A stretch of 16,156 bases of DNA from DASRSE01 sp035656655. GTDB taxonomy: Bacteria; Planctomycetota; Planctomycetia; Pirellulales; DASRSE01. The DNA is taken from assembly GCA_035656655.1 (NCBI GenBank), contig DASRSE010000121.1, positions 1-16,156 of the forward strand. Reading direction: 5' to 3'. Below the pieces are notes generated by a model. That model worked only from the letters and a program-made list of their open reading frames with translations, did no database searches and was not told where the DNA came from. Below, piece by piece: positions 1-6,223 of this stretch; position 1 is the first letter of the stretch; every line of letters starts with the position of its first letter. The translations under genes were made by a program, and so were the position numbers.

Positions 1-64
1 ATTTTCTCGCGTCACTTCGGTTCGCTAGCGCTCACCTCGTAACGCGAGAAAATTTTGTTTTTTT
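1..64 (+). terminator. Rho-independent-type terminator of an upstream gene
   Basis: A perfect 12-bp inverted repeat (positions 1-12 with 42-53) is followed directly by a T-rich run to position 64 with only one G in it. This is the layout of an intrinsic terminator for transcription entering from the left. The 29-nt loop is long for a classic terminator and contains a small palindrome (cgctagcg). The stem may continue left of the window. No gene upstream of it is visible, so the assignment rests on structure alone. Confidence 0.55.
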
Positions 65-88
65 CCATGCCGCACCCCTCAAACCAAT

Positions 89-130
89 GGGACATTTCTA
101 TTGGCGCAAAATAGGGGACATTTCTAATGG
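89..130. repeat. Two-copy 16-nt direct repeat, possible insertion-sequence end remnant
   Basis: GGGACATTTCTATTGG at 89-104 and GGGACATTTCTAATGG at 115-130 differ at one base, and their starts are 26 nt apart. The first copy is also bounded by a short inverted pair (ccaat 84-88, attgg 100-104). Repeated short motifs of this kind are typical of the ends of transposons such as IS21- or IS481-like elements, which carry several transposase-binding repeats. No transposase is present in the window, so this would be a solo end or a remnant. The repeat itself is directly seen; its origin is inference. Confidence 0.5.
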
Positions 131-181
131 TTGACAACACGGTTGGCCACGGCTCGGCTTCTCGCTGCCGGCTTTTTGCCA

Positions 182-187
182 TAGAAT
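182..187 (+). promoter_or_regulatory. Weak candidate -10 element for proS
   Basis: TAGAAT matches the sigma-70 -10 consensus at five of six positions and lies 55 nt before the proS start. There is no convincing -35 at the proper spacing. A TTGACA hexamer exists at 131-136 but lies too far upstream to pair with it. Treat as a weak candidate only. Confidence 0.22.
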
Positions 188-242
188 ACCGGGCTCTTTT
201 CGCTACGTGCAGCTTAGAATAATCGGTCGCAAAGGAATCGCC

Positions 243-1754
243 ATGGCCAAGGCCGCCAAGAACGCCATCAGTCCCACCCGGGCTGAAGACTATCCCGAGT
301 GGTTTCAACAAGTTATCAAAGCGGGCGAACTCGCCGAAAACTCGGCCGTTCGTGGCTGCATGGTAATCCGGCCGTGGGGCTACGCGATCTGGGAGCACAT
401 GCAAAAAGTGCTCGACCGAATGTTCAAGGAAACAGGCCATCAAAACGCCTATTTTCCGCTGTTCATTCCGTTGAGCTTTCTGGAGCAAGAAGCCGCCCAT
501 GTCGAAGGTTTCGCCAAAGAGTGCGCCGTCGTCACCCATCATCGGCTCGAGCTGGGCGAAGGCGGAAAGTTGATCCCCACGGGAAAGCTCGAAGAGCCCC
601 TCATCGTCCGGCCCACGAGCGAGACGATCATCGGCGCCACCTACGCCAAATGGGTCCAGTCGTACCGCGACCTGCCGATTCTGATCAACCAATGGGCGAA
701 CGTCGTCCGCTGGGAATTGCGAACGCGGCTATTTTTGCGGACCACTGAGTTTCTGTGGCAAGAAGGACACACCGCGCACGCCACGGCCGAAGAGGCGATT
801 GCCGAAACGCGTCAGATGCTCGACATCTATGCAACCTTCGCCGAAGAATATATGGCGATGCCCGTCATCAAAGGCGAAAAAACGGCCGGCGAACGCTTTC
901 CCGGCGCGGTGAGCACCTACAGCATCGAGGCCATGATGCAAGATCGCAAAGCGCTGCAAGCGGGCACTTCGCACTTTCTTGGGCAGAATTTTTCCAAGGC
1001 GCAGCAGATCAAATTCTTGAACCAAGAAGGGCACGAGACGTTCGCTTGGACCACCTCTTGGGGTGTCTCCACCCGGCTGATCGGCGGCTTGATCATGACG
1101 CACTCGGACGATGACGGCGTGGTGTTGCCGCCCAAGCTGGCGCCGGCGCAGCTCGTGATCTTGCCGATTTATCGCAGCGACGAAGAAAAGACGGCCGTAC
1201 TCGAGTACTGCCGCAGTTTGGAAAAGGAGCTCCAAGCTCAAACGTATGCCGATGAACGAGTGCGCGTGATCACTGATCACCGCGATTTGCGCGGCGGCGA
1301 AAAGACCTGGCAGCATATCAAAAAAGGGGTGCCGATTCGCTTGGAAATCGGCCCGCGCGACGTTGCCGCCGGCGGCGTCTCGCTGGCGCGCCGCGACAAA
1401 AGCCCGAGCGACAAAACCAGCATCGCGCGGCCGGAACTGGTCGCCACGGTGAGCACGCTCCTCGGCGAAATCCAAACGAATCTCTTCGAGCGAGCGGTCG
1501 CCAATCGGGCCGCCGCGACCAAACAGATCAATAGCCGCCAAGAATTTGACGATTTCTTCGGCCCGGCGGAAGATGAGAATGCCGCCGGATTCGCACTGGC
1601 CCATTTCCACGACGACCCGGCAATCGACGCCCTGCTCAAAGAACGCAAACTAACGGTCCGCTGCATTCCCCTGGCCGGCGACGATGAACCGGGCGTCTGC
1701 ATCTTCACCGGAAAACCGAGCCCGCGGCGGGCTGTGTTCGGCAAAGCCTATTAA
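243..1754 (+). CDS. proS: Prolyl-tRNA synthetase, archaeal/eukaryotic-like (type 3)
   Basis: Class II aminoacyl-tRNA synthetase that charges tRNA-Pro with proline in the cytoplasm; 503 residues, the usual length for the form lacking the bacterial editing insertion. Motif 2 is seen in the RWE...FLWQEGHTAH stretch, and the RPTSET signature lies at residues 123-128. Motif 3 (SWGVSTRLIGGLIMTHSDDDG) is followed by an anticodon-binding domain containing DHRDLRGGEK and KGVPIRLEIGPRD. A C-terminal zinc-ribbon-like domain ends in the family-typical KAY. ATG 243 is preferred over an in-frame start at 207 because it follows a purine-rich aaagga ribosome site and begins the conserved part. A small membrane gene begins 13 nt after the stop. 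This type occurs in many bacteria besides archaea and eukaryotes. Confidence 0.96.
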   Translation: MAKAAKNAISPTRAEDYPEWFQQVIKAGELAENSAVRGCMVIRPWGYAIWEHMQKVLDRMFKETGHQNAYFPLFIPLSFLEQEAAHVEGFAKECAVVTHHRLELGEGGKLIPTGKLEEPLIVRPTSETIIGATYAKWVQSYRDLPILINQWANVVRWELRTRLFLRTTEFLWQEGHTAHATAEEAIAETRQMLDIYATFAEEYMAMPVIKGEKTAGERFPGAVSTYSIEAMMQDRKALQAGTSHFLGQNFSKAQQIKFLNQEGHETFAWTTSWGVSTRLIGGLIMTHSDDDGVVLPPKLAPAQLVILPIYRSDEEKTAVLEYCRSLEKELQAQTYADERVRVITDHRDLRGGEKTWQHIKKGVPIRLEIGPRDVAAGGVSLARRDKSPSDKTSIARPELVATVSTLLGEIQTNLFERAVANRAAATKQINSRQEFDDFFGPAEDENAAGFALAHFHDDPAIDALLKERKLTVRCIPLAGDDEPGVCIFTGKPSPRRAVFGKAY

Positions 1755-1767
1755 CCGACTCCGTCTC

Positions 1768-2228
1768 ATGAGCCCCACGACCGCGTTCAAAACGTCTTGG
1801 ATTTGTACGACGGTGGCGGGAGGCAGCTTCATTGTGGCCGCGAATCTTTCAAATCATGCCCCTTGGAACGCGGCAGCGAATGTCTTGTTGTATGCCATTA
1901 TCATGTCTGGCGTGCATGTGTTTGGGTTCCATTTTTATCAAGCAAACTTGAAGGTATCAACGATCTATCAGCAGCCGACCCGCTATTGGCCCCCGATTCG
2001 ATCCGCCACGCTACAACAATTGGCTTGTCTCTGGTTAGCGCGTTATGTGTTCCAGGATCGGAGCCTCCTGGGGGGGCAATGCTCGCCTTGTGCGCCGATT
2101 GGTTCATGATCTTGGTGCTCATCGCGCGACGCCATTTTAGTCCGACCGCGGGCGACCTCCAAGCGATTCGCTGGGGTTATCTGCCAATTCTCGTCGTGAT
2201 GGTCATCGTCGTTTCCTTATTCCTCTGA
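1768..2228 (+). pseudogene. Small multi-spanning membrane protein, frame-broken
   Basis: Starting at ATG 1768, 13 nt after proS, one frame encodes two clear membrane segments (about residues 10-27 and 36-56) and stays open until 2109. The convincing C-terminal half (ADWFMILVLIARR, then a hydrophobic tail ending VSLFL) lies in another frame that stops at 2228. Adding one base anywhere between about 1985 and 2076 joins the two into a 153-residue protein with four or five membrane segments. The two homopolymers in that interval are C5 at 1990-1994 and G7 at 2070-2076. I recognise no family. It may be a real frameshift mutation, a sequencing or assembly error, or, less likely, a slippage site. 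No clear ribosome site precedes the start, so translation could be coupled to proS. Confidence 0.55.
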
Positions 2229-2258
2229 GCGTGAAAAAGTCGGCGAGACGAAATCAAC

Positions 2259-2795
2259 ATGGGCGAAATTCTCTCTCCTGCGCCGGTCTTGTTGATTGCC
2301 GCGGCCTTTAGTCGCCACGACGCGGCGCTGGCGTGGGGGCTGCACCGCGCGCAGCAAGCTTGGGGACCGGTCGCCTTGCAAAGCGACCGGTTCGAGTTTA
2401 CGGAAACGGACTACTACGAACCGACGATGGGACCCGGCATCCAAAAGTGCTTCTGGGCGTTTGAGCGGATGATCGACCCCGGCGATTTGCCGCGACTCAA
2501 GCTCGCCAGCAATCGCTGCGAAGCCGAGTATGCCGCGCTCGGCAACCATCCGGAGCCGCGGCCGTTCAACTTGGACCCGGGCTATCTCACCGCGGCGAAG
2601 CTCGTGCTCGCCTCGACCAAGGACCATGCCCATCGGATTTATCTGGCCGATGGGATCTTCGCCGAAGTGACGCTGTTCTATAAACATCGCCGTTGGCAAC
2701 CGCACGACTGGACCTTTCCCGACTATCGCCGAGCCGACTATCAAGCCTTTTTCACGGAGTGCCGCGATTATCTCCGCGCGCGGCAACGAGATTAG
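2259..2795 (+). CDS. DUF4416 family protein
   Basis: A 178-residue soluble protein without signal peptide or membrane segment. The overall pattern matches DUF4416 from memory: an N-terminal PVLLIAAAFSR strand, the FTETDYYEPTMG segment, the KLASNRCEAEYA segment, the FNLDPGYLTAAKLVLASTKDHAHRIYL block and a C-terminal FPDYRRADYQAFF helix. The family has no established biochemical function; it is widespread in planctomycetes and deltaproteobacteria. The acidic and aromatic conserved residues (D, Y, E) could form a binding site, but that is inference. The start ATG at 2259 lies 30 nt after the broken membrane gene, so the two may share a transcript with proS. It converges on the Spx/ArsC-like gene with 52 nt between stops. 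Confidence 0.85.
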   Translation: MGEILSPAPVLLIAAAFSRHDAALAWGLHRAQQAWGPVALQSDRFEFTETDYYEPTMGPGIQKCFWAFERMIDPGDLPRLKLASNRCEAEYAALGNHPEPRPFNLDPGYLTAAKLVLASTKDHAHRIYLADGIFAEVTLFYKHRRWQPHDWTFPDYRRADYQAFFTECRDYLRARQRD

Positions 2796-2847
2796 CAGCC
2801 GGCGGCCGGTTTCAACAAGCATTTTCTCCTGCTCGGCCCAACCGAAC

Positions 2848-3201
2848 TCAGGGGGCCAGCAGTTTCGGAAACGCTTCCGGATGAAAGCCGACGTAGAGTT
2901 TTTTGCCGCGGCGGATCGTCGGAGCGCGGAGGAACCCGGACGGCCCAAGGATCAGCTTCTTCAGCTCGTCATCGCTGGGCGCGTCTTTGGTCAGGTCAAA
3001 ATGGACGACTTTTTGTCCTCGTGCGACCCAGATTTCATCCGCGCTCCGCGCCAACTTGAGCGCGGCGGCCGGTTCGATTCGCTCGCGGCGCGCGTCAACC
3101 TGGGCAGCGATCGTGAACCGCGCCGCGGTGAGAAATGCCTGCGCGCGGCCGCAGGTGACACAGTGGTTGCGGTGGTAGTACCAATCGATTTTGCCGGCCA
3201 T
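2848..3201 (-). CDS. Spx/ArsC-like thioredoxin-fold protein
   Basis: A 117-residue cytoplasmic protein of the ArsC/Spx/YffB thioredoxin-fold family. The N-terminus reads KIDWYYHRNHCVTCGRAQAF, placing a CxxC pair at Cys14 and Cys17 after the first strand, as in Spx rather than the single-Cys ArsC arsenate reductases. The C-terminal half has the family pattern RAPTIRRGKKLYVGF, with the cis-proline before the last strands. The start at 3201 is chosen because homology begins there; the frame remains open upstream to 3264 without conserved sequence. Likely roles are thiol redox chemistry or arsenate/thiol reduction; an RNA-polymerase-binding Spx role is unsupported here. It is transcribed divergently from the FabD-like gene across a spacer with a phased repeat. 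Confidence 0.8.
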   Translation of the reverse strand: MAGKIDWYYHRNHCVTCGRAQAFLTAARFTIAAQVDARRERIEPAAALKLARSADEIWVARGQKVVHFDLTKDAPSDDELKKLILGPSGFLRAPTIRRGKKLYVGFHPEAFPKLLAP

Positions 3202-3270
3202 GATCCGCTCGCTCGTTTCCAAGACAAAAGAAAAAATCGTCCGGCGGCGTGATCTGCCGCCCAAAAAAAC

Positions 3271-3341
3271 CGCGCCGCGCGGTCCTGCGGCCCAGTATAT
3301 TCGCGCCGCGCGGTTTCGCTAGCCTGGAGTTTCGCGCCGCG
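3271..3341. repeat. Three copies of CGCGCCGCG at exact 31-nt intervals
   Basis: The 9-mer CGCGCCGCG starts at 3271, 3302 and 3333. The first two copies extend to a 13-nt identity (CGCGCCGCGCGGT at 3271-3283 and 3302-3314) and are nearly palindromic. All three lie in the spacer between the divergent Spx/ArsC-like and FabD-like genes. A 31-nt period equals about three turns of B-DNA, so the copies would face the same side of the helix, as operator arrays often do. A TATATT at 3296-3301 sits between copies 1 and 2. GC-rich sequence makes such words fairly common, so chance is possible. Confidence 0.45.
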
Positions 3342-3436
3342 GCCCGTACAATTCGACGTGGCGCCGCCGGCGCGGGCTTTGTGTCCTGCGCCGCGGACGG
3401 CTGTCGATTTTCGCGAACCACGCCTTGCGAGCGGCC

Positions 3437-4594
3437 ATGACCGAGCAACCGACGGAACATCTGAGCGAACGGCTGGCGAGCGGCGCGTTCGCCCTGCGCG
3501 GTTACAACACGACGAATCTGGGCCGCAGCGCGGAGTTGCTGGAACATCGCGCCTTTGGCGCGGTCGTCGAGAAGTATCTGCGCGAGGCGAGCCAGGTTTG
3601 CGGCGATGTCGCTTGTCGTCCGGTAGATCTGGTGCGCCTGGTTCGCGAGCGCGGCGATCCGGCGATGGATCAGTTCGCGGAGGCGGTGGCGCTGATTGTG
3701 GCAATGGAAATTGCGCAGCTCAAGATTCTCGAAGAGTTTTTCGACATGCGTTTTGCCGATGCCAAATTGGCCTTCGGCTATAGCCTGGGCGAAATCGCCG
3801 CTCTGATCGCGGGGGGCGTGTTTGAAATGCAGCACGCACTGCGGATTCCCTTGTCGCTCGCCCACGATTGCGCGGAGCTCTCCGCGAACACGACCCTTGG
3901 CGTCCTCTTCACCCGCGGCGGAACTCTCGACACCGAAGCGGTCCAGTGGCTCTGCGTGCGAATTAACGGCGAAGGGCGCGGGGTGATCGGCATTTCGTCG
4001 TTTCTGTCGCCCAACTCGCTCCTCTTGCTCGGCCAGCAGCGGACCATCGACCGCTTTGGCGAACTCATGGCCGATATCTTGCCCAAACAAGTCCATCTTC
4101 GCAAAAACGATAGCCGCTGGCCGCCGCTGCACACGCCCATTGTGTGGGAACGCCAGATTCCCGACCGCGCGGCCACGCTGATGCACTCGCTGCCAGGCGG
4201 GCTGCGCCGGCCGCAACCGGAGATTCTTTCCTTGGTCACCGGCCGCATCAGCTACACCGACCAAAATTGCCGCGAACTGCTCCGCAAGTGGACCGATCAT
4301 CCGCAACGGCTCTGGGAGACCATGTACGAAACGCTCGCCCACGGCATCGACACGGTGATCCACGTCGGCCCCGACCCAAATCTGTTTCCGGCCACGTTTC
4401 AACGCGTGAGCGACAATGTGAAGGCCCAAATCGCCAGCAAGAGTTGGAGCGGGTTCGGGCTGCGCGCCGTCTCGCAAGCGGTCCGCCGGCCGTGGCTCGC
4501 CAAGCTCTTGCCGTCGCGGAGCGCTCTCCTCCGCGCCCCGTTCGTCGAGCATGTGATTCTCGAAGATTGGCTGCTGCAACAACAGGTCAAATAG
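3437..4594 (+). CDS. FabD-like acyl carrier protein malonyltransferase, atypical
   Basis: A 385-residue acyltransferase-fold protein, longer than the roughly 310 residues of typical FabD. FabD enzymes move malonyl groups from CoA to acyl carrier protein for fatty-acid or polyketide synthesis. The nucleophile elbow GYSLGE is at residues 114-119 (Ser116), the carboxylate-binding Arg is probably Arg136 (ALRIPLS), and the catalytic His is probably His232 (PPLHTPIV). The late motif DHPQRLW...GIDTVIHVGP matches the family. Oddities are Tyr instead of His in the GHSxGE motif, no recognisable GQGSQ at the N-terminus and a basic C-terminal extension of about 60 residues. It stands apart from any other fatty-acid gene. 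ATG 3437 is taken over an in-frame TTG at 3425. It could serve a specialised lipid or polyketide pathway, but that is inference. Confidence 0.8.
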   Translation: MTEQPTEHLSERLASGAFALRGYNTTNLGRSAELLEHRAFGAVVEKYLREASQVCGDVACRPVDLVRLVRERGDPAMDQFAEAVALIVAMEIAQLKILEEFFDMRFADAKLAFGYSLGEIAALIAGGVFEMQHALRIPLSLAHDCAELSANTTLGVLFTRGGTLDTEAVQWLCVRINGEGRGVIGISSFLSPNSLLLLGQQRTIDRFGELMADILPKQVHLRKNDSRWPPLHTPIVWERQIPDRAATLMHSLPGGLRRPQPEILSLVTGRISYTDQNCRELLRKWTDHPQRLWETMYETLAHGIDTVIHVGPDPNLFPATFQRVSDNVKAQIASKSWSGFGLRAVSQAVRRPWLAKLLPSRSALLRAPFVEHVILEDWLLQQQVK

Positions 4595-4665
4595 CCGCGC
4601 CGCCGGCCCCGGTCGCGAGCGACGGGTTCCCAGCCTTCTCGTCAGATCGCGGAAGCACAATCGCC

Positions 4666-6021
4666 CTATTTTTTCGCCTCGGCCTGCTTTTCCACTTTCT
4701 TCTCGTCGGGTTTCTTCTCGTCGGCTTTCTTTTCCTCGGCCGGCTTGGCTTCCACGGCGGTGACGTTGACTTCGCCAGAAAACACGAGGTCCGGGTCGCC
4801 GCGCTGAGCCAATGTTTTTTCGAGCGTGGCGATCGTCCGCGGAAGCTTCTGGTCAAACAAAGTCTTCTGGTCAAAGACGACCTTAACCGGCTGGTCAAAG
4901 TCGATCATGCGATCGTCCACGTGAATCAGCAGCGGGCCGATGGGATCGCACGATTTGATCGTGAACAAGTTGTGGTCGCGATCGACCGTGACCGCCTTGC
5001 CCGCCAACGACGGATCGGCCTTGGGAACCGCCAACCAATAGCTCCGGTCGTGGACCGTCGTGTTTTGCATCCAGACAACCCGGTCAGGCACCGGGTTGCG
5101 TGTTTTGGCGGCCATCCAAGGAAGCACTTTCGCGTCCTCTAGATCCATCCAGTGGCTTTTGCCGGCGTGGATCTTCGAGAAATGTACGTAGCCTTTGGGA
5201 TCGGCCTTTTCCAGTTCATCGAGCCGGTCGATCCATTTTTGCGCGATCTTGTTGCGATCGTAGGCGGCGTCGAGCGCCCCGACTTGAATCGCAAACGCGA
5301 CGTTCCGCAGGCTCAAGGGGGAGGCGTCGTTCGGATGGCCTGCCATCATGGCCGCGGCGGCCCAGCGGTCCGCCATCCGCGGTCCGAGTTGATAGACGCC
5401 ATCGCCGCCGGCGGAATAGCCCATTACATACACGCGGTTCGGATCGACGTGCTTGAGCACAATCAAATCTTCGATGAGCCGATCGAAGAGATGATCAATG
5501 TGCGATTCATGCCACAGATTCCACGTATTCGTCGGAGCCCGCGGCACCAGATACAAACCTTCTTGCAGCTTATACAGTCGTTTTTGGTTTTCGTATTGTT
5601 GATCGTTCACTTGCTTGGGCGCGCCTCCGCCGCCATGCAAGGAAAACCACAAGCTCCAGCCGGCCTCCGGCTCCTTGCCGAACTCTTGAATGGTGAACGG
5701 CATCTCCATTTTCTCGTACTTGACGAGACCGTTCTTGATCTCTTCAGCGCGATCCTTGGTGATCTCAGCCGCGTGATAATCCCATAGCAATTTCTTGGCG
5801 GCCGCCGCATCTTCCTTGGTAAGCGCGACTTTCGCGAAGGCCTGCGACTCGATCGCCGCCGGTTTCACGCCCGGCTGCGCGAGTTGTTTTTGCAGCGCCT
5901 CAAGCGCGTCGTGGCTCGCGCTGTTTTGGTCAGCCGCGGCGCTGACACAAGTCAGGGCCAAGAGCAACGCGGCGCTCGTAAACGCAACACGGCGCAGCTT
6001 GAGCTTTCGACAAGAGGTCAT
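4666..6021 (-). CDS. Secreted alpha/beta hydrolase (esterase-like) with Lys/Glu-rich tail
   Basis: A 451-residue exported protein. The N-terminus from ATG 6021 has basic residues, a hydrophobic stretch (FTSAALLLALTCVS) and an AAADQ cleavage region typical of a Sec signal peptide. The body is an alpha/beta hydrolase: the oxyanion-hole motif LHGGGG, the nucleophile elbow GYSAGG with Ser203, a probable acid Asp251 (GALDAAYD) and His290 or His285 (HAGKSHW) as the base. This resembles feruloyl-esterase, PHB-depolymerase or dipeptidyl-type hydrolases; the substrate cannot be told from sequence. A C-terminal beta-rich part is followed by a charged tail built of EKK-type pentapeptides. The frame is open up to 6261, but homology and signal peptide fix the start at 6021. 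A consensus -10 lies about 120 nt upstream. Confidence 0.85.
   Translation of the reverse strand: MTSCRKLKLRRVAFTSAALLLALTCVSAAADQNSASHDALEALQKQLAQPGVKPAAIESQAFAKVALTKEDAAAAKKLLWDYHAAEITKDRAEEIKNGLVKYEKMEMPFTIQEFGKEPEAGWSLWFSLHGGGGAPKQVNDQQYENQKRLYKLQEGLYLVPRAPTNTWNLWHESHIDHLFDRLIEDLIVLKHVDPNRVYVMGYSAGGDGVYQLGPRMADRWAAAAMMAGHPNDASPLSLRNVAFAIQVGALDAAYDRNKIAQKWIDRLDELEKADPKGYVHFSKIHAGKSHWMDLEDAKVLPWMAAKTRNPVPDRVVWMQNTTVHDRSYWLAVPKADPSLAGKAVTVDRDHNLFTIKSCDPIGPLLIHVDDRMIDFDQPVKVVFDQKTLFDQKLPRTIATLEKTLAQRGDPDLVFSGEVNVTAVEAKPAEEKKADEKKPDEKKVEKQAEAKK
4696..4740 (-). repeat. 15-nt tandem repeat encoding EKK pentapeptides
   Basis: Three 15-nt units (4696-4710, 4711-4725, 4726-4740), the first two differing at one base and the third diverged, encode PDEKK, ADEKK and AEEKK near the C-terminus of the secreted hydrolase. 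The tail is highly charged and probably disordered. In-frame units mean that copy-number change would lengthen or shorten the tail without breaking the protein. Confidence 0.75.
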
Positions 6022-6142
6022 GGGGTTTTCGCCTTGGAGAAAATGGGGGAGGGAATGCGAGCTCGGTTGGAGCGTGGAGACCGCCTGCGATCCGCGACCG
6101 GCGTGTTGATACGACCGCACGGGCACAGCGGCGGCGAGGCCG

Positions 6143-6172
6143 ATTATAACGCGCTCCCGCGGAAAATGCAGC
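6143..6172 (-). promoter_or_regulatory. Candidate promoter for the secreted hydrolase
   Basis: On the - strand TATAAT is a perfect -10 consensus at 6148-6143, inside the spacer between the copper ATPase stop and the hydrolase start. The -35 region around 6165-6172 is poor. The expected start would give a leader of roughly 115 nt. It suggests the hydrolase is transcribed on its own rather than by readthrough from the ATPase gene. Confidence 0.4.
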
Positions 6173-6223
6173 GTGCCGCTTTTTCGTGGGCGATCGCTTT
6201 TTTGCCCCCGCAAGCCCGCCGCG

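Noticed and set aside
12..692. Open frame on the - strand covering the start of proS
   Set aside because: It overlaps conserved proS coding sequence and the intergenic repeats, and lacks any protein-family feature.
3271..3341. CRISPR array, because of the regular 31-nt spacing
   Set aside because: The repeated core is only 9-13 nt, there are three copies, the intervening sequence is partly similar GC-rich sequence, and no cas gene is present.
3095..4660. Long open frame on the - strand (521 codons) opposite the FabD-like gene
   Set aside because: It mirrors the real gene in GC-rich sequence, has shadow-type Arg/Ala-rich composition and no recognisable motif.
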